Assembly: GCA_013397455.1 (NCBI GenBank)
Contig: VYZB01000340.1
Span: forward strand, 556,685-620,684
Reading direction: 5' to 3'
DNA length: 64,000 nucleotides
Origin: Crotophaga sulcirostris
Lineage: Eukaryota; Chordata; Aves; Cuculiformes; Crotophagidae
A program made the position numbers and the translations under genes. Below the pieces are notes generated by a model. That model ran no database searches and had not been told where the DNA came from. It saw only the letters and a list, made by a program, of their open reading frames with translations. Of this stretch, positions 23,359 through 36,100 are shown one piece after another (the first letter of the stretch is position 1; each line of letters starts with the position of its first letter).

Positions 23359-26300
23359 ATGAGAAGTCACAGTTGTGCTTCACCCAGAACTATAGAGTCT
23401 TAAAAAAAAACCTGAGCAAGATATTCACTGATGTTTAGATGTCACATTAAATGTTCCAAGATCAATAAAACATGCTTCGCTGAAAGATGAGTGCTGACTA
23501 GCCCCTGTTCTCTCAGGTCTGGTTATAAAACTTTAGCTGTAAAATAGCACTTTCACAACTGTCTCACCCTCGTATGTGTGGTGGGAGCAGGGGTTGAAGA
23601 AGGGGCTCTAACTCAGTGAAACTTAATTCTAAAGGCAGAAATTTGAGTGAGTGTGTGTGTTTGCAGTTTCTTTGCCTAGCATCCTAAGAGCCCTGGTGGC
23701 TGAAGGTGTGTGTAGGAAGGAAATTTTCTCCAGAAAACAGCATCTCTTGGAAGATAGCTTACTTGACCTTTATTTCTGAAATGTTTTTTGAAGCATTCCA
23801 TACAGCTCAGCTGCTGAAGAAAGAAGTGTACATCAGCAGCAGCAGAAACGGCAGGCAGCTCTGGTAGCTGGTCATGTTAGAATGTAACTTAGTATTGCTA
23901 AATGAAAAAAATATGTAGAGTTACTGATTTCTATATGACAGAGTTTGGGATTTTTTTTTTTTTTAGTCTTTCATCTATTTGCAAAATGGTTTCCCAGGTA
24001 GTATATAAATCCCATGGACTGAGAGGGTGTGTATGTATATGAGAGTGTGTTATACACAGGCACTCTCTTGCAGAGGAATATAGTTCTGAAGTCCACTGCC
24101 AAAATGTACGACTTGGCCAACACAGTGCAGTATGTGGGTAGAGTTAAGAGTGTGCAATTGAGCAGAGAAGCTGAAAGACAGACATTTCTACTCATACAGA
24201 AAGTAAGGTAAAATGTTAATACTGTTTTCTAGAACAGCTACCAGTCAATGTGAGGAGCATATGGAATTCATACAGGTCTCAGAGGAATATAGCTGTAATG
24301 CTGGAGGAATCTTCTATTCATTGGTTTCACATGAGTACAGTAGACCACACTGATATTTCATTCTCACCAAAGGATTTCGATCATGGGCGAAAAGAAACTA
24401 TTCCCTCACCTTTTAAAGGTCTCAGGGGTGCCTACACAGAAGTATCTACGTATTCCACATTTCAGCAGTGTCTTGTCTCTCTCCAGAAACTTTCAGTAAC
24501 TTGGAAGTAAGATCTCTTGACTGGTATGGATTAATAGTACATAATTCAATTGTTTAAAATATAAAATTAATAAATATGTTTTATTTGCTACCTATTTCTT
24601 AACATGTTCATTATATTCCTTTTCCCCTTAAATTGTAATTCAACTGCTTAAATAGATTATTATCCTAAAAATATATCCTTTCATGATCTGGGAAGATTCC
24701 CAGTCCTGAGAGGAGTAAACAATGGAAACAGCATTGGAACTGACCATCAGTCTCTCCTCCCGGATTCACTTCACCTGTATCATTTATTTCGTTCTCCGCC
24801 TCTCCCCTCCCCACCGCCCCCCCACCCTCTTTACTAGAAGAGTGGGAGAGTAAGGGGAATTGGGTTGTGTATCTCAGATGCTCACAGTGTTAGATAACTT
24901 TTATTTTCATAAGATGCGTGAACAATGTTTGTCTGCTCCAAGGCATGCTGCTTAATTTGGAGTAGTCTGCCATGTGCTTTGGACTTGTGTTTAACTCCCT
25001 AGGACTGAATAACAGATTTAAAAAGATGTAGCATACAAGCCTCTTCACAATGAAAACCTCAAGAGCTCTCTTTTCTTCAAGCTATGCATTTTCCAGAAAA
25101 GGACATCCCACTTCCACTGATGTACTTGTGGAGACTTCCTCCAGACAGACCTTTTTTCTTTCAGCTGACTTTATTAATGTACAATTTTTCATGCCCTTCC
25201 TATTTCTTCTTGTATTATCAGGTAGGGTGGGAGTACTAAAACCTATATTTTGTCATCAAAACATCTGAGATGTTCATGCTTTCCATTTAGAGATAAACTA
25301 TAGTGATATTCTCTGTGCTTAAAATGTTTTTTTTCTGCGCTAGAATGATTTTACTTGTAGTAATGCTGTATGATGTGGTTCTCCTGTCTTTTGGGATACT
25401 ATAACATAAAAGGCACTATAAATAACAGCTGCTAATGTCTACAGTCGTGCACAACAGGCAGTAAATTAACCACTTGTCTCCTTTCTGTCACAATGGGAAA
25501 TATCAAACACTTCTGGACCAATAATGCACATGATCCCCAAAGCTGTTAGTGCTGCTTATTGTAGAAGTATATTACCAGAGGCAGTGCTGCACCCTCTGCA
25601 CTTGAGATTAAACTGTAGCAAATGCTTCCATGCATGTGGTTTAGACATCTCAGTATGACTCTGTATTTGGTAAGACACCAGCTGTATCTCCAGAGAATCT
25701 CTCCCGAACTGGCAGCCAAGAGGAGTGATGCTGTTGAGCAGGGAAAAGCAGAAGAAAAATCTAGGAACAGCAAAACCTGTTGTATTAGTTTATGTTTCTT
25801 GGGACAAATATCATTGGAGCAGGGAAGGGACAGAGAAGGTGAAGAAGTTTCACCTTAAAGGAAAGTGATGTTTCATTATACCTCTGGGAAGGTAATTCTA
25901 CAAGATTAGATGCATATTGTCACTTGTAGATTATACTAGTTTTATTAAAATATCTTGGTTTGCTAGACATAGGCAAATGCTTATGGAGGAAGTGTGAATT
26001 TGTAGTTGGTCAAGGCTGCTGTCTCAAGTCTACCAGGTCTTATTTGGGCACAGCTTAAAATCTAGGAAGAAGTGGTAAGTGTACAGTACCAGAGAATCTA
26101 CGAGAAGCATATCTCACCACTGTGTTCATCTGACAGCAAACCCTGGGGATGAATCATCTGAAGATTTTCAGTGGTAAATATAGGAAACCTAAGCTTACCA
26201 AAGAATAATGATGGCATGAGAAAATGCCATGGGGGCATTTGCAGTCTTACATTATGTAATGGCTTCTCGCATGTCCTTTATAAACCAAGGACTGATCTCT

Positions 26301-27684
26301 GTACTGTACCATTAAAACTGTTTGTGAGCTAGGAGCCTCCATACTGAACCTGGGCAGAACAATGCGGGAGGCTTCAGCTGACAGAAATTTAATTCATGAA
26401 CCACCTTCACAAATATATTTGGAAATTGTGAGTCACAGAAATCAGCCCACAAGGCATAAGAAATTACGTCATGGTTAAGCTGTAGGTGATTATAAATGTA
26501 AGGGATAAGATACCACATAAGCCTGAGGGAAAGGGAAGTTCATTTTGAAAATGCTTCAGTAATTTTTGCTCCCTTGCTCATTCGGAGGGCAGTTGAAGGA
26601 AGCCATGCAAAACTGAAAATGCTAAAGAGGAAGGACCAGTATGGCGTGGACTGTTACTAGAGTCTGTTAAGGGCAGTATTCTTTCTTTTGTTGCCATAAA
26701 GACTTAGAAATCATGTACAGTCATGAGCACCTCTGCCTTAGGACTCGTGATCCATGTTTTGTATACCTGAGTATAAGTCTTGCTGACGTATTCTGTTTGC
26801 ACTAAATATGTATACAATGGTTCTTTAAAAAAGATCATTAGAATTTGTTGCCCATTGCTGAAATTTTCTAACTCTCTCCTGTTTCTATGGAAACTGTAAT
26901 AGTAAAAAGACACAGTAAACAAATGCACTGTATTATAAGCCTCCTCCTTAGCAGGACATTCATTTTATTAATGTCTGTCCAAATTAGTCTGGTGGCAGCT
27001 ACTGTGCATTTGACCGTCCAAACAGTGAAGTATCTACTTCATTTTCATGGAAGACTTATCTTCTAGCTCCGAGGGCTTTTACTTTGGTCTTTAATTTTTT
27101 TTTTAAGCCAGTGGTGGGATCGTATGTGGCAGTGGTTAGTACATTATTACTGGTAATACTTACTTAGCGCAGAGGAGACTAACAAGTGCTTAATAATGTT
27201 TATGAACTGCTTCAGAAATAGGAAAATCATAAAGTGTAAAAGTATACTTGTTGCTAGCTAATCTAAGAAAATAAAATCTTCTTTTACCTGCAGTTCTTCT
27301 GGACATGCTTGTGTGACATGGTCTTCCAAGAGCATAGCTGGAAAAGCATAGCCTACTGTCTAAGAATAATGAATGTGTCTTTCATGAAACAAATTACATC
27401 TCAGAAGTGGAGTGTCATCCTCTGCAGCAATGCACAGTTGCGACCCATGAAGTATTTTTTGCGCTAGTGAGAGCTCTATATGTTCTGGACTGCCAAATGC
27501 TGCAAAGACAGCAAGGAGGCTGACCTCTGCCGGCCCCTGCTCTGCTGACAGGGCTGACAGGTTGCAGGCAGGAGCACTCAGTGCATCTCCTACAGTGCTG
27601 AGGACTATGTGTCTTGCAGGCATGTGCACTGAACTGGGGATCTTGACTCAAGGAGACAAACTTCGTACTCACTGATGATACAAT
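23359..27684. other. Non-coding stretch, no gene recognised
   Basis: AT-rich sequence of about 4.3 kb with only short frames. It contains a 14-base T run (23,951-23,964) and a C-rich tract with quadruplex potential on the opposite strand (24,804-24,827). Frames at 27,360-27,759 on the minus strand run out of the neighbouring CR1 copy into unrelated DNA and are not a gene. Confidence 0.6.
24804..24827 (-). other. G-quadruplex motif on the minus strand
   Basis: On the plus strand there are four C runs of 4, 4, 7 and 3 bases separated by 1, 4 and 1 bases. The minus strand therefore carries G3+ runs with loops of 1 to 4, matching the usual quadruplex pattern. The surrounding 45 bases are nearly all pyrimidine on the plus strand. 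Known chemistry makes folding plausible; any function here is unknown. No promoter or gene is seen next to it. Confidence 0.6.
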
Positions 27685-27731
27685 TAGTACTCTTGGATGG
27701 ATTCCATCTGGCCCCATAGACTTGTGTATAT

Positions 27732-27968
27732 CTAATTGGCCGAGGAGGTCTCTAACCAAATCCTCTTGGATAGTTGGAGCTTCACTCTCACTGTCTTCTG
27801 GCTCAGGAGGGTGAGTACCGAGGCAAAGAAGGCATTGAGTACCTCTGCCTTATCCTCATCCCTTGTCACTACTGTTCCCCCTGTATCCAGTAAAGGAGGG
27901 AGATTCTCCTTGGTCCTCCTATTGTTGTTGATATATTTGAAGAAAAATTTTTTATTATCTTTCACCAA
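27732..27968 (-). pseudogene. CR1 ORF2 linker remnant between EN and RT
   Basis: Open frame with KDNKKFFFKYINN, then LPPLLD, then DKAEVLNAFFASV. These are the conserved words of the region that links the endonuclease to the reverse transcriptase in CR1 ORF2. It overlaps in another frame with the piece containing KSMGPDGIHPRVL (27,759-27,415), showing a frameshift between them at about 27,735-27,755. No catalytic residues lie here. Confidence 0.8.
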
Positions 27969-28281
27969 GCTGGCTAGTTGAAGTTCTCATTGGGCTTTAG
28001 CTCTTCTAATTTTCTCTCTACATGATCTCACCTCATCCTTGTAGTCCTCCTGGGATGCCTTCCCCCTCTTCCAAAGCTCGTATGCTTTCCTCTTCTTCCT
28101 GAGGTCAATACAAAACTCTTTGCTAAGCCAAGCTGGTTTTCTTCACTGCTGACTCATTTTATGGCACATGAGGATGGCCTTCTCTTGTGCCGCCAGGATT
28201 TCCTTCTTTAGGAACATCCATCCTTCTTGGGCTACTTTGTCATTTAGAACTGCCTCCCAATGAACTTTATCAAGCAGCCTT

Positions 28282-28608
28282 CTAAACAGTTCGAAGTTTG
28301 CCCTCCGGAAGTCCAAGGTGGCAGTTCTGCTGACCCCTCTCCTTACTCCTCCTAGAACTGAGAATTCTATCATTCATATCAATTCTATCATCATGATCAC
28401 TGTGCCCCAAGCATCCTCCAACAGTCACATCTCCCACAAGGCCTTCTCTGTTCACAAACAGCAGATCCAGAGGGGCACCTTCCCTAGTCGGCTCACTCAC
28501 CAGCTGTGTTAGGAAGTTGTCTTCCACACACTCTATGAACCTCCTAGATTGTTTTCTTTCTGCTGTGCTATACTTCCAGCAGAATTCTGGAAGGTTGAAA
28601 TCCCCCAC
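28282..28608 (-). pseudogene. CR1 endonuclease domain remnant (C-terminal half)
   Basis: About 108 codons, of which the first 80 or so match the end of the apurinic-type endonuclease domain of CR1 ORF2. It opens with MGDFN, a conserved catalytic-site word of the exonuclease-endonuclease-phosphatase family. LDLLFVNREGLVGDV follows, then GHSDHD (about residues 68-73), the SDH-type active-site histidine motif. In live elements this enzyme nicks the target DNA to prime reverse transcription. The N-terminal half is missing or too decayed to see, and the frame is lost soon after the SDH motif. Confidence 0.85.
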
Positions 28609-29005
28609 AAGAACAAGGGCTAGTGATTGAGAGACTTCTCTCAGTTGCTTTTAGAAGTTCTCATCAGTTTCTTCACCCTGGCTGGGCAGTCGACAGCAGA
28701 CTCCCACCACTATATCTGCCTTATTGGGCATCCCACTGATTTTTACTCATAGGCACTCGACCCTATGATTACCATTATTGATCTCCATGCAATCAAAACA
28801 TTCTCTAACATAGAGAGCTACCCCACAACCTCTCATTTCTAGCCTATCCCACCTGAAGAGTTTATAGCCACCCATGGCAGCACTCCAGTTATGTGAATCA
28901 TCCCACCATGTTTCCATGATGGCAATTACATCGTAATTTTCTTACCTTGCAGTGGCTTCTATCTCCCCCTGTTTGTTGTCAATGAGGCAGCACCTTTACT
29001 TCAGT

Positions 29006-29846
29006 TCGTAACATTCAATACGCTTATAGTGTACTGCCATACAATAAGCAGGTTACAGTTATTTTTCTTTGTTATGCACAATTTATGATGCTTATTTCAT
29101 TGAAGACTTGCCGTGTTAAGTATTTAACAAAATCAGTGTATAGCTTTATTTAATGGTGGTCGCTTTTAAAAATACTCTAGGTAAATTGATGGGAATAGGG
29201 GAGCTAATGAAGGAAAGATTTTAGTCTGGAGAAACAAAAATCATTGCTTGAAGCCTTGCTGTGGTGGTGGTGGTGGTGTGAGACACCAAAACCCCGAATT
29301 GTAGGTTTTTCTTTTCAGATTCTGTAGCAGTATTCTGAATATCATTGTTGCTACAGGGAATGAGATGATCTATCTGATTTGGAAACTTTTTGAATTTTGG
29401 ATACAATGGCAACAAATGGTGCTACTCAAAGGCAAATAATGTGTTGAAGTCCAATAAGAAGTAGGCTGTTGGATGCTGCTTAAGGTATGTACTTAAGGTA
29501 TGTCTGTGCAAACACAAGTGTCTTGGTATCATCCAAATGACACAGCATCTTTACACAGGCCATCAGATTTGACAGGGACTTTTCCGGTACTTTCTACCAC
29601 TTTCGAGACTGGCTCTGTCAGAGAGCCTCCCATGCTGAGACAAACTTCATAACTATGAACTCAAGTTGCTAATGAAGGCACAGCAGCCTCCACAAGGCAG
29701 AGAATATGGTTTTGAAGGAGATAATAGTATTTTATTTTGCTTATTTTTTCGTGGTGGGCGAACTGTAAGCCTTCATGATTGTCTTTCCATTTCTTGTGTT
29801 AACGTGAAAGAAAATAGATTGCGTCATACATCATTCAGTATGTAAA
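29006..29846. other. Spacer with a GTG triplet repeat
   Basis: About 840 bases of unique-looking sequence between a minus-strand and a plus-strand CR1 fragment. It holds six GTG units (29,261-29,278) and a small tandem duplication of about 13 bases (TTAAGGTATGT-type unit, about 29,480-29,503). No gene seen. Confidence 0.6.
29261..29278 (+). repeat. (GTG)n microsatellite
   Basis: Six GTG units in a row are seen directly. Confidence 0.9.
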
Positions 29847-30145
29847 GAGGGCTTATAAGAGAGACTTTTTACCAAGGCTTGTAGTGACAGGACAAGGGTC
29901 AGTGGTTTTAAACTGAAAGAGGGAAGGTTTAAATTGGACGTAAGGAAGATTTTTTTTTACAGTGCGAGTGTTGAGACAGTGGAAGAAGAGAAGTTGTGGA
30001 TGCTACATCATTGGAAATGTTCAAAGTCAGGTCATATAGAACTTTGAGGTACCTATATAGAGAAAGATGTCAAAGTCCAAGGGGCACTGGACTAGATGAT
30101 CTTTGAAGGTCTCTTCCAGACCCAAACCATTCTGTGTTTCTATGG
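29847..30145 (+). mobile_element. CR1 LINE 3' fragment
   Basis: A 300-base CR1 3' end in plus orientation. It begins in the GCTTATAAGAGAGAC segment of late ORF2. The ORF2 tail is decayed (FKLKEGRFKLDVRK-type residues are still readable), and the 3' UTR ends in ATTCTGTGTTTCTATGG, a mutated form of the octamer tail. It covers the same part of the element as the copy at 12,766-13,087 but is more diverged, with several small indels. Confidence 0.9.
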
Positions 30146-33100
30146 CTTTTTTGTTCTGGTTGTACTTCATGTTATTTGAATTAAAATTCAAGAAAGTGTA
30201 AGCTGTAAGATAGATTTGTTTGATTGTCCTTTTAATTGACATGAGATTCAGCTTCATGGTGAAAGGCAGATTTTGGCTGTAAGGTGGACATCTTCAAAAT
30301 CTCAACCTTGTAGAAATGAAGATACTACTCTGTTGGAAATCTTTACAAGTAATTGCTGCTGGTCTGCGTTCATTCTTTTCTGCTAGAGTTGGTCTCTGAC
30401 TTGTTTACTCAAGGCATTTAAGTGTGTGGAGGATGTAGTCTTCTTCCTTCTTTCAGAACTCTGCTATTTAAGTCCTTGTGGAAGACATCCTATGCCATTT
30501 CATCGTTTTTATTTTGTTGAGTTGTAACTCAAGAGCATCACAGATTACAGATATATTCTCTGATGTTTTGTGTTTTTCTTTTCCTTAGGGCCTTTCATAA
30601 GACAGTATAGTCAATAGCTCCAATCTTTTCCCTTGGTAGTTCTTTTCATCCTTTTTTTTTTTTTTATTTGTCAGCTTTATCACTTTATTAGGTATTTTGC
30701 TGATTTCCATGCCTAATGTTTTGCAGTTCCCTAGAGGATTTTATGTGCTTATTATTGTCTCTCTAGTTTTACTGTCTTTCTTTTTGATCTTCTAATTTTG
30801 TTCTTTATAATTTACCTAACTTAACTGGATTTTTCTTTCTCTATTTTTTTTAATCATATGACAAATACTTCCTAGGTTGATATTCAATATACTTACACTT
30901 GAGTAATGTAGTCTTTTGAGGTCATAGATTCTTAGCTACTTGACATTGTGTAATGCCCAGCTGTTTTCTCTGAAATAATGTTTTAGCATATTGTCATGCA
31001 AGTTATTGACAAATTGCTCTCAACAGTAAACTGCAGAGCATCCTTAACTGTCACTGACATGTTTGCTTGGCATTTTAGAAGACATATGGCTTCCTACAAA
31101 ACTGTGTCGTTATTTAACTTGAATTTTGTTGCCTTCCTGTTGGATCTTTTGACTAAGTTATAAATACTGTACCAGAAATATTTCTTTTCCCATTCAAAGA
31201 ATCTGATGTTAGCCAACCTTTAAGTTTGAGCATTCTAGGAGAACCTGGGAGGTTTGGCTTGCAGTACAAATACTTCGGAGTTTTGTTCTTTTCTGCTTCC
31301 TCCTGGCATTGGGCACATGCGGACGGCACATTAATTCTTGGATTTTATCTCTCAAGCCATATGAGTAGGATGGGATGAGAGTGCCAAGAGTCAGCTTGTT
31401 TTACAACAGAAACCAAGATATGGGGTTCTTTGTGTTGTTATTTGGGGTTTTTTTGGGTGTGCGTCAGTTTGTTTTGAGGATCGACAGTAAAGTTAAGGAT
31501 GGGATTTGCATCCATTCTTTTAATTCCACTGTCTTCTATATGCACCCTGCCCAGCCAGGGTTAAGGCAGGGCAATCATACCACAATGCTGTTGCTCTTTA
31601 GACTGAGTTCCCATATTTTCATAAACCACATGTCTTCTCTATCACTGTTGATCCTTATTGCCAGGGATTTGGTTTTTTTCTGAAACATTCTTCCTTTCCA
31701 AGTATCCTGGATTGGCATTTCCTAAATTGTTGTATGATGGTAAGGCTTGTCCATAATTTGGGCTCTCTAGTACGGTTGAGTAGTATCTCTCTCTGAGTAT
31801 TCACAAGCATTTTCTGTAATGTAACATTTTATATCTTCCTTGTGGACGGTAAAAGTTAACTTATAACACAATCTACCTAAATGCACAATTTCTCCTGGAA
31901 TTGATGACTAATTCTCTATATAGTTTAATGAAATAATTTTAAAATAATTTTGACTTTTTGGAGAATGTGTTATATGTAAGACTTCTGCATACAAGCGTGT
32001 TGTTCTATCCAGTACAAAACTGCATTTTTCATTGTATCAAACTGATTTGATGGACTTGAGTTTTTAATGTATTTTTCCATTTTAACTAAATGCAGAAGAC
32101 CTCTATGTCTGAAGGAGAATTTGAAAAGATGGTATAGCCTCTTCCAGATCATGTAGTCTCTTCCCCCTGTCCAACACAAGCTCTGCATGTGCCTGTCAGG
32201 AGGCCTGATGGTTGTGCAGCCTATGACAGGTTTTGCAACTTTCTGAAGTAATGTAGGTCTATGTTTGAATAGTCTTACTGCTAGATATTGTGCAAAATAT
32301 TTCAAACTGAAAGTACCCTGTTGCAACTTTAAACTTATATATTATCATTCAGTCCACCACGGACATGGGGAGTAGATGACTGCTATCTCTTTTTGCAATG
32401 ACATTTTATGTATCTGGAAACTATTGCCCTTGATTTGAGATTTCTCCATCTGTGGTAAAATAAGCACTTTTTAAAAGAGTATTCCTGTTCCTGTATATCT
32501 CTTTATCCATAGTATCTAGCTAATTCCATGGAATTCATTTAGAAGCAATCTTTGCAGAAGGGCACAAAAAACATTTAGCCTATTCTCATTAATTTAAGCC
32601 TTGGAATTGGTAACATGAAAGCTGAATTTGTGTTATAGTTATTGACTTAGGGATGTATAGATAATACTGGAGTTCAGCAATCAAAGAGTAAATGATAATA
32701 AAAAATCAGTTGACTGACTACAGTGACCCTCAACTAATTCTGCATTTCATGTTAGCATGCTTTATAAAACCATTGCCATCCCAGTGATAATCTTTGTTTT
32801 CATTACTTAAGTGTTTTTAATTGAATTGTTCACATTCAAATTACATACTGAGAAGTAAATCTGTAGGAGTTTAATGACTCTATTTTCTTATGTTATACAA
32901 AATATACAAATCCAGTTAGGCGTATTGCTGCAATGATGATTTTGAACATTAAGTATTTTATGCAAAAGAATTTAAGGGCATATATGTGTATAGTAGAGGC
33001 TGCATAGTTGCCTTCCAACTAGGTTTTATACTCCTGCAGATTTCTTAATATTAAAACCCAATCAACTTTTTTTAAGCCTGTGTGTGCTAATTAGCTTTTT

Positions 33101-36100
33101 GAAATGAAGGGGCCTGAAGAAACTATAGATAAATTATAACTTCTTGAGGTCTTTGGACACACTTACTATATATTTTTTTTTTTGAATTCTGTATTGAATT
33201 TTAGGTCTGACTATTGGTTTGCAATCCAAAAGTAGCTTTATGCTCTGACTGAGATCTTCAGTAATGCTTCTAGGGAATCTGTTAATGTAATATCTCAGAG
33301 TTCAATGACTTTGTCTTTGCTCAGGATCACCTCAAGTTGGTTGAAAAATGCAAAGATTATTTCCAAATATGGCCATGTGATTAGAATGATACGGAAGTGG
33401 CTCATGGGCTTTCTGTCATCCCAGACAGGAATGTTTCTGTAGGCTGGACTCCTTCCTTGATGAGGTCGTGATACAGCAAAGCACTTATAAGCATGTTCCC
33501 TCAAGGGCACTAGGGTAAAATGTAAAAATGTACAATGAAGGATTTAAAGTTAAGAACAAAAAAATTTATCAGAGGAGTAAACTTGTTGTAGTTGAAGAAA
33601 GTTACAGTATTGATGATAAAAGAAATTAGAAGGTTTCAAGAAATATTTCTGTATGTGTTTGACTTCAGGCTGAAGGCCTTGTATTATGAAAGTGAGTTAG
33701 ACTTTCTGTGCCAGTGGTATCTAGGAATAATGTTAGTATGTGTAGAGACAGATAACTTACATCCTGGAATCTGAAAAGAGATGTTTGAGAAAGTTTTCTG
33801 GTTGGTTGTTAATAGAAGAAAAATTAAAGGATAACTGAGAAATCTAAGTGTGTCAGTATTAAAAGAGGTATTCAAAGTAACAATCAAGATGACTTCAGAA
33901 ACAAATTAGTTACATTTGATATAAAACCAAAATCCTGTCTCATTGTTTTTGTTGGTAAGCAGTTACAGGCTTAGATTCTTGTAATAGGTTTTCACATGAT
34001 TTTAAGGAAGTAGGTCTCACCAACTTTTCTTCAAGGTTTCAGTTGACTTCAGTGCTGTAAACTGTTTAACTTGATGCAAATAGTCTAAAAATCATTGATG
34101 TATTATAGAAGAACAGAGACTTAATGGGCTGAACATTGGTTCAAAAACAGATCCCAAAAGGTTGTCGTGACGGCAGGGTAACAGGGCTTTTTCTGGAATG
34201 ACTGTGCAACAAGTGACACCACTTTTAACCCTGTTCAGCAATGAAGCAGAGGTAAATATGGAAAAAAAATCTTCTAAAACTTGTGTCTGAAACAAACAAT
34301 TGTAACACCATGAATAGAGTAAACAGTTATATAAATCAATCTCATTGGTGTTTAGTAAGCTGGACACTTTCCAACAAAATTATTTTTCACTTAGGGGAAG
34401 ACAAAATGGCTTGTTGGGACCAAGAAAAGAAGGTCACAATACCAAAATAGCAAGGGAGATGTTCTTGAAAGTTTCAGCTCTTTCTGTTCTGTGATGCTGA
34501 ACAAGGAACTCAAGATATTGTTTTAAGAGAATGCTGGGAGCTGAGAGGCTAACTTACTGATAGGATATTTGAATAGAGGACAGGTGAACAGGAAGAGCAT
34601 TTTGGCATTATAAACAGTGTTCTTCAAAGTGATATTAGTAAATCACCGTTTACTGCTTGCCTTTTTAAAGTGATCTTGGGAAAACATATGGGCATTCAGA
34701 AAAGAGAAAAAAACCTCTCAAGATCTGGGTAAGTTGCCTGACAGTCAGACTTAGAGTTTGATCTTTGGCTTTTCCAAAACAGAGGTGTATTTTGGTTGAA
34801 ACAGACGAGCATCACTCCAGAGTGAAAGCATCATCTGATACAAAAAGGTTCTTCAAATGTGTCTGAGAAAGGTAGAAAAAGAACCCAGACAGGCTACATA
34901 TAAGACACTTTTTCTGTTGTGAGAATGGTTAGCCAGTAAAACGCCTGTTTTCCCATGGCAAACTCTTCATCTGTGAACATCTCACATTCTGATCTGGTTT
35001 GTCTCATACCTGTCATACATGAGAAATTTTGGGTTGACTCTTTCAGCTCGGAGAGGCCAAGCCTAGCAAGTCAGATAGGTATTTCTAGGGTATACATGAG
35101 ACCTACGGTATGATATCTAGACAAATGATAACCCTTTGAATACCAGGCTCCTTAGCCTTTTTGCCTTTGCTTTATAGGAATTTGCAGGGTACTTGTTATT
35201 CAAATACCATGCACTTCAGGTATATCTAAAGATCTTTGTCTGTGCTGCTTTACTTTTTACTATTTACTTGCATAGCTGGATGCATTCACTGATTGCCTTT
35301 AAGACTGTAATTGCTGTTTGCCAATTTTGCTAAATATAAAACTAGATATAAGCTGTAGTGAGGTAAGCACTAAATTTTAACAATACTGAATTCCCTTTCC
35401 CCTCTCTTTGTTATTCCATGTACAACTTTTTTTTTCAGTTTTGTTTTGTATAATTTTTCTGCAAATGCTTTAAACATTGATGTTTCAGTGGCCAAGATGC
35501 AGATGCCAGTATGACTCCTATGTAGACCACATGCATACCTCTTTAAAAGTGTATGATTTAGACAACCAAGTTGACTTGAGTTTTTTGTGTAAAATGTAGA
35601 TGTCTGTGGAGAAATGGAGACTAAAGTAGATTGTTTAATAGTCTTTTCTAGCTCTTTGCAAAACAATGAACTGTATATGAGTTGCTTTTCTGGTAATTAG
35701 GGCCTTCAGGAGCAGGACAAAATGCTTTTTTTGTCACACCATGTTACCTCTGCAACACAGCCTGCATATTTTCTCCAGAATTACACTTAAATGATTCCCC
35801 ATTGTCTGTAACTTCAGAGCTTTTAACTTTTATCTTAATGTTATCATGGATGGATCTTTCTGTCTCTAACGTGATTGTTAGTTATGCAGATGAACAAGCT
35901 GAAGAGCAATTTCGTAGCAGCGCCTGTGAATGAATCTGGATGTTTAGTGCAATAAGGAATAGCAGGATGTCAAGCTGTGCCTTGCTAGAGAAGTATATCC
36001 ATCCACTAGAGCCTTCTTCCCCCACCTCCAGTGATCTTGTATCACAAAAAAATCAAGAACATTTCTAATCTAGTTATGCACACAAGTAACTACATGTGCT

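Larger units (their letters stand above)
27685..29005 (-). mobile_element. CR1 LINE copy carrying the 5' half of ORF2 only
   Basis: A minus-strand CR1 segment that covers what the other copies lack. From about 29,005 down it runs through the C-terminal half of the endonuclease domain, the linker, and up to the GPDGIHPRVL region before the reverse transcriptase. Homology then stops near 27,685 without any RT, tail or terminal octamers. CR1 copies normally lose the 5' end and keep the 3' end, so the 3' part was probably deleted after insertion. The frame is broken into at least four pieces (28,608-28,282; 28,373-28,143; 27,968-27,732; 27,759-27,415, the last leaving the element). Confidence 0.9.

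Noticed and set aside
27360..27759. Minus-strand frames of 89-114 codons next to the CR1 copy
   Set aside because: The longer one starts in CR1 linker sequence (GPDGIHPRVL) and then continues into unrelated DNA; the other overlaps it in a different frame with no resemblance to anything.
27685..30145. Minus-strand 5' CR1 part followed by plus-strand 3' CR1 part, as in a twin-primed (inverted) insertion
   Set aside because: The two parts are 840 bases of unrelated DNA apart, lack RT sequence in between, and differ in decay and subfamily wording, so independent insertions are more likely.
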